From positions 3,720,001-3,784,000 of the forward strand of contig JAPFBL010000255.1 of the NCBI GenBank assembly GCA_026182355.1: a DNA stretch of 64,000 nt, given 5' to 3'. A program made the position numbers and the translations under genes. Below the pieces are notes generated by a model that ran no database searches, was not told the origin of the DNA, and saw only the letters and a list, made by a program, of their open reading frames with translations. Positions 25,401 through 34,300 of this stretch are shown here, in pieces. The stretch comes from Hermatobates lingyangjiaoensis (lineage: Eukaryota; Arthropoda; Insecta; Hemiptera; Hermatobatidae). Numbering within the stretch: the first letter of the stretch is position 1; each line of letters starts with the position of its first letter.

Positions 25401-28352
25401 AGTTTTTGATGGGGAATTTTAAGTTATTATCAGTTCCTAGGATGGGGGATTTTAAACTCGTCTTAGCTGGAAGCAGCCGCTTGCCATAGCTAGCAGCGTA
25501 TTAGAATTTAACATGTAAACAATCTTCGATTAAACGAAGAATATCATTGTTCATGATTTATTGAAGCATGGGAAAAGTAATTTCTAACAAGACAAACACT
25601 TTTTTTAACTTAATTACTAATCATGTGGTAATTAAACTTTTGAAACATGTTATTTGATAACCCACAATAACAGATGACCGAATACTACTAAGAACTGGTG
25701 GACTTTACCCAATGGTGAGGATCGAGGGTTTAGCTCCTTTTTGTTGCTTTGAGGTTAACCTCACGAAAACATACCGCTTTTCACACCGTGGCTCTATAAA
25801 GAGTCCCTTCCCTGGTGAGGAACCACTGTCACCATGAGTCCAATTCCAACAGTAGGGCATATGGGACTCCTTAATAAATCCCACATGGGCTTCCTCTCCC
25901 CCCGTAGGAACAGTATTATAAGAGCTCTCGGGTGGAACTCCGGACAGGGGTCCTACTGTACCTGCTGTGGCTCCAAGTGAGGTCAGTAGCTGACAAACCA
26001 TCCGCCTGTTAACCTAACTGAACAATTAGCCTAACTTGTTACAAATTCTCGACGCTGAGGGATAGGTACATGAGAATCAATAAAACCTTTCCTCACGGTG
26101 AGTGACCCTGAGTCCTTAAGAGTGTCTAATATACAGTAACATATGGTAGAATGTCAAAATAACAACGCTTTATAACTCATGGTTCATGAATATAAGACTA
26201 TACTATCTTTACCAAAGTATAAAATTCACCGCTATTGCCTATTTCATAAATTCATTTACGCTTTGAAAAAAAAAATATTTTACTGCCCAGAAAATAAATA
26301 TTATGTTAAGTTGAATGTATGAACTTTATAATGTGAATGACTTTTGTAAGGTTGTATGGTTTCTATTTTACTACAGGAACAATCATAGGTAGCAAAACGA
26401 AATTTGTCTGATTGTTTTTCAATGAAGTTTTCTTATAATAAAGTTGAATGAAGGTTTCTTTAGGCTTGTGTTATGTTAATGCTGTCTTGTGTTTGGTTAT
26501 TTCAGGCTTGATGTACAGCTATAAAGGACTTGTTCTTCTGTTTGGCTTGTTTCTCGCCTACGAGACCCGCAGTATAAAGGTGAAGCAGATTAACGACTCC
26601 CGATATGTCGGCATGTCCATCTACAACGTCGTTGTCGTCTGCTTGATCACTGCCCCAGTAACAATGGTTATTCCTCTCAGCAAGATGCAACATTCGTCTT
26701 TGTTTCTCTTGTTGTCATATTCTGCTGCTTACTCTCCATGGCTTTAATATTCGTTCCTAAAGTAGGTCAAAGTTGAATTTTTCTTTTATGTTCATTTTGA
26801 ATTATAATTAATGATGACATCACGTTTAATGGTAAATGTTGTTACTATGTTGTATTTGTAGCTTACTTTAAACAATAAACAGATGCTCTGAGAAACATAA
26901 TTATATATTGTTAAATTCTGAAAGTTAATAACTGCTGGTAGTATATATGATCATATATATTGATAAAAGTATTGACCGTGATGTAGAAACAAAATAAACT
27001 GTTATCAGTACTTGGTCAGTATTTCAGGTTTAAATTAAACTCTGGTTACCAACGTTTCGGGTTTTATTTAAAACATTTTTCATAGTGAGAAGTATACAAT
27101 TTTAAAACAGAAAAACTAAGTATTACATTAAAGATTTTTTTTACAAAGAAAAGACTTTGCAGATTTCAGCAACAACTGTCTAGTGTAACAACAACAACAA
27201 CACGTGAAACGAAGTGTTTATCATTTGATAGTTATTTTAATTATCCATGGTTTAGTCTGTATGATTTTACACTTCTGAAAGAGGAGAAGTATGCAAATGG
27301 TGATTTTAATACTTGAGTTACTTTACTTTAGTGCGTTTCAGGTAATTGAAGTTATAAGACATCCTAGAGACAAGGCTGAGTCTAAATACAATCCAGATGT
27401 TGGTTTATCTAAAGAAGATGAAGACAGGTACCAGAAGTTATTATCAGAAAATGAAGAATTGCAAAAGCTAATATGTCAGGTACGTCCATTATAAAAGCCA
27501 TAATAAAAGACGACACTCCAAACAAGAAATAGATACAAACTTAAAATTAGAAAATCTAATTTATAATTAGTGTAACCTAATATTTATTGTGTTATTTTGA
27601 GAAGAAACGAAACTAAATTAGACTAATTTATTATATTTAAACCTCTTAGATTTTTTTTATTTTTGTACTTAATTATTGCAGCTTTTTAATTACGGTAGTC
27701 CTAAATAACTGGAAACATGTTATTTCTCAATTAATTAAATTAAAGAACAATTATATCATTTGGTGATAGTAATTTTGCAGGGTAAATTATTAAAAACAAA
27801 AAGTGAAACTTTTTTTCATAACATATAATGTCTCCACACATTTGAATGATTTCTATTTTAACCTTCAGATAATTAAAAGTGTTCCTTTAATGTTGTTTAA
27901 GAGTATCATTTTTTTAATTATAATTCATTAATTAAGTAAGATTAATAATAATGACTTATTGTGGCATTATTAATAAAAATAATGCTGTTAATAAACATTT
28001 AACAACTTTGGTGTGTTTTTGGTGAACTAACCATTAAATGTAAAACCATAAAAACTTGTCCACATGTCTATGTTATAGAACTTATCTACATGTTAAAAAA
28101 GTAATGTTAAACTTCTTTATATTTTAGAAAGAGGAAAAAATAAGAGCTTTGAAGTTGCGACTAGCCGAAAGAGAAGCAATCAAGGGTGAAGGGAGGCCGT
28201 CAGATGTAAATCCTCTTATGGTAATAAAAGATAGTTTAATAGTGGCTGACTTGATAACTGAGGGTGCAACCTCTGATTCGGCTTATTTCGGTTGTACAAG
28301 GTCCTCACGGGCGTCAGTTTCAGACTTTGAACTATCTGATGCGTACCTTTAA
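3289..28352 (+). CDS. GABA-B-R1: Metabotropic GABA-B receptor subunit 1 (15 coding exons, one frameshift)
   Basis: Exons: 3289-3420, 3938-4036, 4828-4962, 9694-9864, 11641-11857, 12499-12647, 15575-15707, 17649-17776, 17861-18002, 19036-19186, 21707-21947, 23133-23340, 26506-26761, 27342-27479, 28128-28352. Phases match at every junction and the total is about 841 codons, the usual insect length. The product is the ligand-binding subunit of the class C GPCR heterodimer that binds GABA and signals through Gi/o at neuronal membranes. Order: signal-peptide core, Venus-flytrap domain (exons 1-9), TM1 (exon 10), TM2-3 (11), TM4 (12), TM5-7 (13), coiled coil (14-15) for pairing with subunit 2. Ligand-site motifs [27 protein letters not shown] and [10 protein letters not shown] are present. 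Assignment to R1 rather than R2 rests on these and on FVCQAR, LEHCES and [13 protein letters not shown]. The initiator Met is not located, and exon 13 lacks one base. Confidence 0.95.
3938..4036 (+). CDS. GABA-B-R1: GABA-B-R1 exon 2
   Basis: TTTTCAG acceptor and GTGAGT donor; 33 codons in phase 0. It encodes [20 protein letters not shown] and continues to HWNDSE, matching the helix after the GGQ motif of the ligand domain. Confidence 0.93.
4828..4962 (+). CDS. GABA-B-R1: GABA-B-R1 exon 3
   Basis: TTTTTCAG acceptor and GTAAAT donor; 45 codons in phase 0. It encodes [20 protein letters not shown] and [19 protein letters not shown]. The Ser of the GCS motif corresponds to a GABA-contacting residue in the mammalian subunit. 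Confidence 0.95.
5088..5860. repeat. Dispersed repeat with GT-rich tract
   Basis: It begins TATAGTGATCGTGAAAAAAT at 5088. Nearly the same opening (about 58 bp) recurs at 61996, and a diverged copy lies near 30208. After it comes a GT/GGGT-rich tract (about 5182-5220) and a low-complexity T-rich body. I see no coding capacity. The right boundary is approximate and the class is unknown. Confidence 0.6.
6972..7163. mobile_element. Foldback element, family A, full palindrome
   Basis: Inverted arms of about 90 bp meet near 7062. Outer arm ends read GATCAAACCACAATAAG and its complement. Beyond the right arm lies a tail with TTTCACGCATTTATG and then a TA-rich tract. TATTAATATATATATG occurs on both sides, possibly a target duplication inside the TA tract. 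Each arm carries a hammerhead-like motif. The arms differ at several bases, so the insertion is not fresh. Confidence 0.8.
7079..7142 (+). ncRNA. Hammerhead ribozyme motif (type I, short stem III), right arm of foldback
   Basis: The core CTGACGA, a stem II GACCG/CGGTT, GAAA and a short stem III are visible. Stem I is GACT/AGTC, with an outer TGGG/CCCA clamp beyond a U-rich internal loop. The stem III segment is AGATTTT here instead of the AGATCTT of sister copies, which weakens it. Confidence 0.5.
7335..7375 (-). ncRNA. Hammerhead ribozyme motif (type I), minus strand
   Basis: On the minus strand, the core CTGATGA (7371-7365) is followed by one extra T, a perfect six-pair stem II (GAACAC/GTGTTC, loop AAA), GAA, a self-complementary stem III (ACGCGT) and cleavage-site base T (7339). 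Stem I is imperfect: two pairs, a mismatch, then one pair. The flanks (about 7290-7560) are GC-richer than the intron and may be a terminal fragment of a Penelope-like element. Confidence 0.55.
7645..7718. repeat. Hairpin-forming inverted repeat
   Basis: Arms of roughly 25 bp read TTCTTTATTATTCTTATTGTC and its near-complement, around a loop of about 20 bp. No associated ORF. It may be a small foldback relic. Confidence 0.6.
8625..8790. repeat. Interspersed repeat, copy 1
   Basis: About 160 bp shares clear similarity with 10660-10820 in the next intron, including CTATAGCATAAAATAT and ATGAAAGAAATAT followed by GACTATT and CTTCCCCAGT. The class is unknown. A short related piece (ATGAAAGAAAAATAT) occurs near 8899. 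Confidence 0.7.
9095..9532. mobile_element. Foldback element, family C, arms of about 200 bp
   Basis: A near-palindrome whose outer ends read AAATTCACACAAGGGG and its complement. The centre is near 9295-9325. Each arm contains a hammerhead-like block, with stem I GCC/GGC and stem II GCCAAA/TTTGGC followed by GAAACGTC. The catalytic core is decayed (TTGAAAA on the minus arm). A deletion derivative of the same family is at 45961-46044. Confidence 0.8.
9694..9864 (+). CDS. GABA-B-R1: GABA-B-R1 exon 4
   Basis: TTTCTAG acceptor and GTAAGC donor; 57 codons in phase 0. It encodes [20 protein letters not shown], then [17 protein letters not shown] and QQAEEVFIS. The YGASSPALS serines line the agonist pocket in this family. 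Confidence 0.95.
9865..11640. other. GABA-B-R1: Intron 4 of GABA-B-R1
   Basis: AT-rich and without a recognised exon. It contains the second copy of the interspersed repeat (10660-10820). I see nothing else distinct. Confidence 0.7.
10660..10820. repeat. Interspersed repeat, copy 2
   Basis: Diverged copy of the 8625-8790 repeat, in the same orientation. Blocks such as CTATAGCATAAAATAT and the CTTCCCCAGT region are kept. No ORF. Confidence 0.7.
11641..11857 (+). CDS. GABA-B-R1: GABA-B-R1 exon 5
   Basis: TTTCAG acceptor, donor after the first base of a Gly codon. It encodes [40 protein letters not shown] and the [18 protein letters not shown] lobe strand, ending VWFFIG. Confidence 0.95.
12499..12647 (+). 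CDS. GABA-B-R1: GABA-B-R1 exon 6
   Basis: It begins within the Gly codon of IGWYEDNW and ends TISGM before GTATTT. The Tyr of GWYEDNW is a ligand-pocket residue in the family. [18 protein letters not shown] follows. Confidence 0.94.
13200..13418. repeat. GC-richer repeat fragment ending in poly(A)
   Basis: About 190 bp of markedly different base composition ends in a long A run. On the minus strand, a CTGATGAC...CGAAG arrangement at about 13205-13240 resembles a decayed hammerhead motif. A link with the Penelope-like element 0.7 kb downstream is inferred only from proximity and this motif. Confidence 0.35.
14113..14308 (-). pseudogene. Inverted RT segment of the Penelope-like element
   Basis: The minus strand encodes [19 protein letters not shown], then [18 protein letters not shown] and [12 protein letters not shown], the conserved region after the RT catalytic core in Penelope-like elements (PFLDVL is characteristic). 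It is joined head-on to the plus-strand remainder. Confidence 0.8.
14303..15050 (+). pseudogene. Penelope-like ORF fragment: RT end plus GIY-YIG endonuclease
   Basis: About 248 codons without a stop. The first residues [17 protein letters not shown] are the C-terminal RT region. Then comes a charged linker, and the GIY-YIG nuclease starts near [11 protein letters not shown] and [18 protein letters not shown] conserved Arg sits in TRIKQHK, and downstream is a Glu ([11 protein letters not shown]) of the type used for metal binding. The CxxC-type cysteines in SIPCTDC are typical of Penelope-like endonucleases. The ORF is open and recent-looking, but with no intact RT upstream this copy cannot be autonomous. 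The TAA is at 15048-15050. Confidence 0.85.
15079..15116 (+). ncRNA. Hammerhead ribozyme motif in Penelope-like 3' UTR
   Basis: It starts 28 nt after the GIY-YIG stop codon. Stem I TGCTCT/AGAGCA pairs over six bases. The core CTGAAGA (85-91) is followed by one extra T. Stem II is short (GT/AC around a small loop). GAA leads to the self-complementary stem III AGGCCT, then cleavage-site T at 15110. All invariant core bases of a type I hammerhead are present. Hammerheads are known in Penelope-like elements, where they may process the RNA. The weak stem II is the main doubt. Confidence 0.7.
15230..15292 (-). ncRNA. Hammerhead motif, left arm (minus strand)
   Basis: Mirror copy of the plus-strand motif that follows it. 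It has the core CTGACGA, stem II GACCG/CGGTT, GAAA, self-complementary stem III AGATCT, cleavage base T, stem I GACT/AGTC and an outer TGGG/CCCA clamp. Confidence 0.6.
15299..15361 (+). ncRNA. Hammerhead motif, right arm (plus strand)
   Basis: Same architecture as the best family A copy at 39921-39983, with no core substitution. It lies in the transcribed orientation of the GABA-B-R1 intron, only about 210 nt before exon 7. Confidence 0.6.
15575..15707 (+). CDS. GABA-B-R1: GABA-B-R1 exon 7
   Basis: TTAG acceptor and GTAAAT donor. It encodes [19 protein letters not shown] and [20 protein letters not shown]. The Glu of QEAPLAYDA matches the residue that binds the GABA amino group in the mammalian subunit. 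Confidence 0.94.
15708..17648. other. GABA-B-R1: Intron 7 of GABA-B-R1
   Basis: AT-rich, with no exon seen. The only distinct structure is the 45-bp tandem repeat at 16694-16880. Confidence 0.7.
16694..16880. repeat. 45-bp tandem repeat, about four copies
   Basis: The unit starts TATAGTAAAGCTGAGTCTGA and recurs at 16695, 16740, 16785 and 16830, with a partial fifth start at about 16875. The copies look identical, so the array is recent or being homogenised. An apparent minus-strand ORF through it is only the repeat read in frame (45 is divisible by three). Confidence 0.9.
17649..17776 (+). CDS. GABA-B-R1: GABA-B-R1 exon 8
   Basis: The acceptor is GTAAAAG with a purine-rich context; the nearer-looking TTTCAAG site would introduce a wrong frame. 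It encodes [38 protein letters not shown], and is followed by GTGAGT. Confidence 0.92.
17861..18002 (+). CDS. GABA-B-R1: GABA-B-R1 exon 9
   Basis: The preceding intron is only 84 bp (17777-17860). The exon encodes [20 protein letters not shown], a [10 protein letters not shown] strand and [11 protein letters not shown], the end of the ligand domain. Confidence 0.94.
18540..18980. mobile_element. Diverged foldback-type element related to family A
   Basis: The left part holds a minus-strand hammerhead-like block. The right part (about 18885-18960) reads GTCGAAAGATCTTAGTCCC followed by a TTTCTCACTGTGACC and ACTTCACGCC tail. This parallels, block by block, the right arm of family A (GAAAGATCTTAGTC, TTTCTTATTGTGG, TTTCACGTG). 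The middle is unrelated filler. Confidence 0.55.
18595..18639 (-). ncRNA. Hammerhead-like motif with a changed catalytic base
   Basis: Compact 45 nt on the minus strand. Stem I GTGACT/GGTCAC has six pairs (one G-U). Stem II GACCG/CGGTC is perfect. GAAA is followed by AGACCT and cleavage base A. The core reads CTGACTA, so the position equal to G8 is U, which should impair catalysis. The stems are better paired than in family A, so this copy helps define the fold. Confidence 0.5.
19036..19186 (+). CDS. GABA-B-R1: GABA-B-R1 exon 10: linker and TM1
   Basis: It encodes [20 protein letters not shown], then TM1 (hydrophobic run ending [13 protein letters not shown]) and FRNRR. The donor GTAACT follows in phase 2. 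Insect R1 proteins share [11 protein letters not shown]. Confidence 0.93.
19187..21706. other. GABA-B-R1: Intron 10 of GABA-B-R1
   Basis: 2.5 kb of AT-rich sequence with TA/ATAC-rich tracts near 21470-21560. I see no exon, RNA gene or mobile element. Confidence 0.7.
21707..21947 (+). CDS. GABA-B-R1: GABA-B-R1 exon 11: TM2 and TM3
   Basis: It encodes [20 protein letters not shown] (TM2), the [11 protein letters not shown] loop, [11 protein letters not shown] with the conserved extracellular cysteine, and TM3 with [14 protein letters not shown]. The donor GTATGA follows ACACTG. Confidence 0.95.
21948..23132. other. GABA-B-R1: Intron 11 of GABA-B-R1
   Basis: AT-rich intron. Nothing recognisable. 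Confidence 0.7.
23133..23340 (+). CDS. GABA-B-R1: GABA-B-R1 exon 12: TM4 and second extracellular loop
   Basis: It encodes [13 protein letters not shown]4, [17 protein letters not shown] and [13 protein letters not shown] with the disulphide cysteine, ending VWLG split with the next exon. Confidence 0.95.
23341..26505. other. GABA-B-R1: Intron 12 of GABA-B-R1
   Basis: AT-rich intron containing one GC-rich island (25660-26115). No host exon was recognised outside the island. Confidence 0.7.
25660..26115. repeat. GC-rich island in intron 12, probable transposon relic
   Basis: About 450 bp stands out by base composition. The minus strand has a 98-codon open frame (25705-26001) that matches no domain I know. 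Phrases such as ACTCCGGACAGGGG and GGTGAGTGACCC resemble the 5' part of the LINE relic at 46380-47900 in composition and style. This similarity is impressionistic, and the class is unresolved. Confidence 0.35.
26506..26761 (+). CDS. GABA-B-R1: GABA-B-R1 exon 13: TM5-TM7, with a one-base deficit
   Basis: It encodes [20 protein letters not shown] (TM5), [16 protein letters not shown] and TM6 to APVTMVI. At about 26672/26673 one base is missing compared with the expected codon between Ile and SQQDA. The following frame then reads [20 protein letters not shown] (TM7) to FVPK before GTAGGT. Read without correction, translation stops at 26745-26747. Everything else in the exon and its splice phases is intact, so an assembly or sequencing error, or a null allele, is more likely than decay. 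Confidence 0.92.
26762..27341. other. GABA-B-R1: Intron 13 of GABA-B-R1
   Basis: On the minus strand near 27040-27090, a decayed hammerhead-like arrangement (GAAACGTTGG after a possible stem II) is visible. Otherwise AT-rich. Confidence 0.5.
27342..27479 (+). CDS. GABA-B-R1: GABA-B-R1 exon 14: start of C-terminal coiled coil
   Basis: GTTTCAG acceptor and GTACGT donor; 46 codons. It encodes [20 protein letters not shown], then a heptad-like helix [18 protein letters not shown], the heterodimerisation coiled coil. Confidence 0.94.
27480..28127. other. GABA-B-R1: Intron 14 of GABA-B-R1
   Basis: AT-rich intron with nothing recognisable. Confidence 0.7.
28128..28352 (+). CDS. GABA-B-R1: GABA-B-R1 exon 15: end of coiled coil and C-terminal tail
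   Basis: ATTTTAG acceptor. [16 protein letters not shown] completes the coiled coil. The rest is a Ser- and Asp-rich tail ending [10 protein letters not shown] and TAA at 28350-28352. Candidate AATAAA signals occur at about 28407 and 28556. Confidence 0.92.
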   Translation, partial: KEEKIRALKLRLAEREAIKGEGRPSDVNPLMVIKDSLIVADLITEGATSDSAYFGCTRSSRASVSDFELSDAYL

Positions 28353-31300
28353 GAGAAAAAAAAATTAAAATTCGGTTAAGAAAAAGCTACTTGTTCTCAT
28401 AATTAAAATAAAAGAGAATGCAACTTTAAACATAACGTTAAAGTGACTTACTTCTGATTAAACAATTAAGAAATTGTAATTAATGAGTGAAATATTATAA
28501 CTAATTCTTTTAATCAATCATATCTTTATGGCCAAATAAGAACTACTATGTTTTTGAATAAAGTTTTCCTTATGATTGAACTATACAAGGGACCATTTAA
28601 TGTCATGGTGTCTAGATGTTTGGAAATGTATAACATTCTGAGGACCAATTTTTTATTCAGGTGCTTGAAAAGTTTTCTATATCTCAATTTAAAGAAGAAC
28701 TTAAGATCAGTAGAATAAGAATCAAAGTGGTCAAACAAATTGTTTAACGAAACAGTACATTTTGATTATAATATTAGGCATTCAGGAAGATGTACATATA
28801 TTTACAGGTATATGTATGGATGTACGTTTAACAATTATTTGAAAATAATTTAAATAAATTATTCTTTTTTAAAGAAAATACAACTTATTTTTATATTTGT
28901 AAACTACCATAGTAAATTTCATTACTCGAACTTTTTGTAATCAGTCTGCTAAACTTAAACTTTTGAACTTCAGAGACCTGAAACATAAACTTAAGGATTA
29001 ATGAAAGAAATTTACTCACAACTTAATTTTTAGTTAATATTTTACATTTATTTGTTAGTAACTACCGATTTTTTCTATGCATTTTTTCTCTTGAAAACTT
29101 GAGACATAAAACAGATTAATTAGTAATTTCTTTTCATTTCAGTGTCTTTGAATTATACAAGGATATTATAGTTACATAATTTAATTAAAAGCTTATAATT
29201 TTCTGTAAATTATACTTGTGGCGATGAACTTGAGACATACTGCCATTTGCCTAAGCTACATGACTGTGTCTAATGAATACCTTAGATTTAATTTTCTTTC
29301 TTCTAATTTGTTTGTGTCTTTAAAACTAAAATCAAATAAATTCATGATAGAGTAAATTGTTTGATGTCATGTCACAAACTTTGTTGATACAATCATTATG
29401 AAAATATATTATTTTAGGATAAACAATGGACTTTAGAATTTTTTTTTTTTGTAATAGAGTTAGTCCTCACTGATAATCTGATTGTCAATATTGTGTTACA
29501 TATTATTTTCTATTATAATGATTAATATTCAACAATTTTTGAATAATTTTTCTGAATAATCTTTAATTTTATTATTTTATTTGATCTTTGTTGTTTACTT
29601 TATTAGTTTATTTTATGTTCGATTTTTAAAAAGGTTGATGGATGTTATTTTTGTTTTAATTGTTATTAAGTTATTACTTCTTTTAATACAAAACTAAGCA
29701 ATCTCGTTATAATATAAACTATGTTAAATAATTATGTCAATGTACGCACATGTACTTTTTTGTATTTGCATTACTGATGAAAATAAAGCATTGCTTTAAT
29801 ATGTTATGCAATAAGGCTTCTTTATAATGTTTTATGTTGATTTCGCAATGAAATTCTTTACATTTCTTAAACATAAGGACGTTAACGTGTTTTCGTATTA
29901 CAAGAAAATTTGAATACTGTTCATTAACACTAAACTGAAATATAATTATTTTGTTAAATATAAGCAAGGAAATGTTGAATTTTCACTTATTGATTTACAA
30001 ATTATACCATATATAATCAAAAATAATCATGGTGACTTTAAATCACATATTAATACTTAGTGATTGATTCAAATACCTGCTAAATATTTTAAAATAATAA
30101 TTTAATCGCTCAATTATTCCTGTTATCATTGTATAATAAAACCTCCAATAATGATAGTGTAATATTTGTCAGGATGCTTATTATTTTACTTTACTGTAAT
30201 GTATGTATAGTGATCATGAAAATTTGAAAATCGATTTGAGATTCTGCCAGATTTATACTCATTTCGAATTCTTGAATTCAATTTTAACATTTTTAGATGT
30301 TTAAGTGTGTATGTATCCAACATTTTGTGATTCACATACAAATAACACCGTGAGAGAGATAACAATTAAATTTATCAGATATATAGTCTTTTGTGAAAAT
30401 GTGGAAATTAAATGTTTTTGGGAGTTATTGGGTTATGGGAAATGTACATTACTGTGCTTTAATTTACAAAATAAGGACTAATTTTTTCCAACTATTTGGT
30501 TATTCGAAAGACTTGAAAATTTGCATTTATTATTGTCTTTTATATAAGTAGTCTATGATAATAATTTCATTTAGTTTTGGAGAGTAATACAATTAAATTA
30601 AAATCAACTATCCATCTATTGCCTCTTATCAGATTTGTATTATAGTAATTTAAAAGAATTAAACTTCTTTTCATGATCGTAATAATAACAATAACCAATT
30701 AGCAACTGATTTCATGTTTGACGTGATATTAATTACAAATATATAGTAAAATTTAAAATTATAATTAAATAATTAATAATAATATTTGCTTTCATTTATT
30801 GATTTTACTGATATCTTTCTCAAATCATACCTATGTTACCCACAATACAATTGATCATCTAAATTCTACTTCACCCTTTGATAGCACATTTGATTGCTTA
30901 ACTAATTCTGTATAATTGCATTTAATGATTATTTATTTATATCATTCATATTTATTCAATGACCAATGCAAATATAACTTAATGGTTACAGTTTCTTCAG
31001 TGATTTTACGATTTTCAATTTTATTGGCTAAATTATAAGATTTAAACTGATGCTAATATTACCTGTTACTTTTCGAAATTGAATCCCAGTCATTCTGAAG
31101 CTTTGCATGTCCCAGAATCGTTCATCTGTTTTTCCACACAATGATCCAAATTAAATTGTCATAATAATTGACAAAAATAAACTGACCCAGTTAAAATAAA
31201 TTAGTTAACCAGATTGATTTGTCATTATTTTTATACTGATGGGTAAATTTTAGTGTAAATAAAAATTATTAGTCACGTTACTTAGAGTAATGAGTATATT

Positions 31301-34300
31301 TTATTTTTTTTTAATATTTTTCAATTTTCCAAAGCAATGTGTCCTTTCAAGGTCATTATTAATCTATTTTTAATCATATTTAATTATTTACTTAGTGATT
31401 ATTGATTTCTTTATAATTAATAATGTATTTTAATGGCATAAGGTAGAAATTTGTTTCATTTATGCTTTCTATGAATTTTCAACTATTTCATGAAAACCCT
31501 CCCTCCCACCCTCTCTCTCACTCTCTTTCTTTCTCTCTAAGAGTTCATAGTTAAATAACATAAAATCCTGCCCACAGTGTTCAGTGTATGTTTTAATAAA
31601 ATTGTATGATATGAACCATGTTAATATGAATATGGTCTAAAAAGATTTGTGTTAATTTTGCATTAATTAAGCGTAATAAATGGTTTCTAAATGTTAGAAC
31701 TACATATATATGTATGAACGTTGCTACTTCCTAATTAATTTGACAAATTTTATTATATTTTGCCTTTTCTTGTAATATGCTCCCAAATAATTATATTTGC
31801 AATGCTTTTTTATAATAAAAATTGTAACGAGATTGCTTTGTATCGTTTTTTGATAAATTAAAAGATCCGTCAGCGTTTTGTCCTCTGATACCAATATTGT
31901 CCCTTCGTTTGCAGATATATTTGTTTGGGAGACATAGAAAATATCCATTTTTTTATAAATCAGTTGTAAACAAAACGCAGGCGGATCATAGATTATGAAT
32001 AATAAAAAATTAAAAGATAAAACGATTTTTGTCTTTTTTTTATACAGATGGACGGTCACCTAGATGATGCGAAACTATGAAGCTTTCAAACTTAAGGCAG
32101 CAAAAGTACAAATATTAATCATTTAAAGGAAATTTTCTTAAAAGAAATGGAATTTCAGTCTACTAGGAGCAATAACTTAAGAGGTGCTTCAGGGTTTTCC
32201 TTGAACTGTAGAATTTGTGATGAGTTTTAATGTGATAAGTGGCTATCCATTTGTGATAATTCAATGTATGTAGCATTTAATCTGAATTTGCCTATTTATT
32301 TGTTATATAAAACTAAAGCACTCAAAATTGAGTGCACTATTATTTACCTTTAAAAACATATTATTATGTAATCTGTTTTTAAAAATTAGTATTAAGTTAC
32401 CCATAAAATATTTTTGGTTCCAGCATTTAATTCTATCATAAACAAATTTTTAATTGTTAAAGTATTTTTTTATCTTTTCAAAAAGAAAGTTGTACCATTA
32501 TTAAATAGACCGCTGTGCTGGTTAGATATGTGAGTAAATCAATAATCTTTTAACTATATTGCCCCCATATTGAAGTTCTATTGTAGTGACATATATATGC
32601 TTAATAATCTATGTGTGGAAGAGAAAATTCTTCAATTAGTTAGTGAATTATGCTTAAACAAGTTTTTTCTTCTTCAAGGAGAATCAACACTGATTAGGAC
32701 ACTCAGTTTTCTAGTGTTTAAGCGTATGCCCGTCTGCGTGTTTTGTTTGTGTGCGAAAAAGGTTTGGGCTGTCAGGAATAAAATTATGAGTCACATATAA
32801 TTTTTTAACCAAACTTAAAATAAAGAGATATAAAAACTAGTTGAAACAAATTGGGGTTTATTTGATGTGGTGATTATTATAAGAAATATGATGAACAATT
32901 ATGAAACATGTCGGACTCCCATTTTTGCAAATTATCATAGTTGTTAGTATTTGATGATATGAATTTCAATTGACGTACATAAAATTATTTCGTGATTCTT
33001 CTTGATCGTACTTAATTCTTAATTATTTTTAACTTGAGTTACTATCCTTACAAACTGAAACAGTTAGAATAGAACTGTCAAGCAATTCGAATATGTTTGT
33101 GAAAAGTTATTCTAGGCTGTTGTAACTTCATTTTTAAATCATCTATGCCGTACCAATATCTTTAATGTTTCGGGACAATAATTTTAGCTCTATTTGAGTT
33201 TTACTACAACATGATAGTTTCTATATCAAGAAAATATAGTTTATTAAGTATTTTCTAATGATTTATGTTTTTGTTTTAATATTTTATCATTTCACATTAG
33301 TCCTTGATTTATAAACATTCAGAGAGATTCGGAACATTCATGAATGGTTCAAAATGGTTTTGGATAAACGGAATTGACATTGTATTTTTGGTCTCCAAAC
33401 TCAAATTGCTTACTGCTGCAGAATCTCATGCAATTATTTTTTTTATTGAATGGTTGAGTGGTTGGAAAGTCGTGAACTTTGTACGAGAAATTCATTTGTC
33501 TTTCATGAGACAGTCGGTTACCAACCACGTTTCAACATTGTAATAATGCGCTCGTGGATTGATTTCAAAGTTGTCTAATATTAATCCAATTGTTTCTGTT
33601 GTATCTTTTGTGTATCGTTGTTTATGCTAAGGATCTCTTTAAGGTTAACTGAACGCATTTCAAGCCAGTTTTCAAAAACTAAAGCAAGACTGAACTAAAA
33701 GTCCAAAATTGCATTAAGTAATGCTATTCTTTCTAGTCAAGAATAGTACCTATTAATATGACTTCACCACCTTGTATCGATTAACGTTTGCACATCTATT
33801 ACACCGTAAACATATTCGAAAGTTTATCTGCGCTTTCAATCTCAAGAAACTCTATTTATGGTTTGGGCTGTTGTAAATAATTCACAATTTCATTCCTTCT
33901 TTTATTGCTTAAAATACATTTTACACTTCATTTAATAATGACGGCACTTAAAGAATGACAAACAATGGGACAGAGAAGGCTTTTGGATTGATATCAATAA
34001 TTTAAAATATTCAAAACAATGAACATTTGATGAGTGACATATGAATTTGTTTTTGATACATTCTAATCGGCTTTTCTATTATATGTACGTAGCATACTTC
34101 ACACGGACAATTCACAGGGCATCTAGATAAGGGCAAGCCTAGATAAGTAATAAGTATTTCTAGTATAGTACCATTAAGGATGTTGAAGAAAAATGCAAGT
34201 TAATAAATAATATGTGTTGTACTTAATGTTAGCTTTTGAGAGTCATGTAATGCATTGTCTGATTATTTAAAACAATCGTAGGTCATAAGGGAAGAACAGA

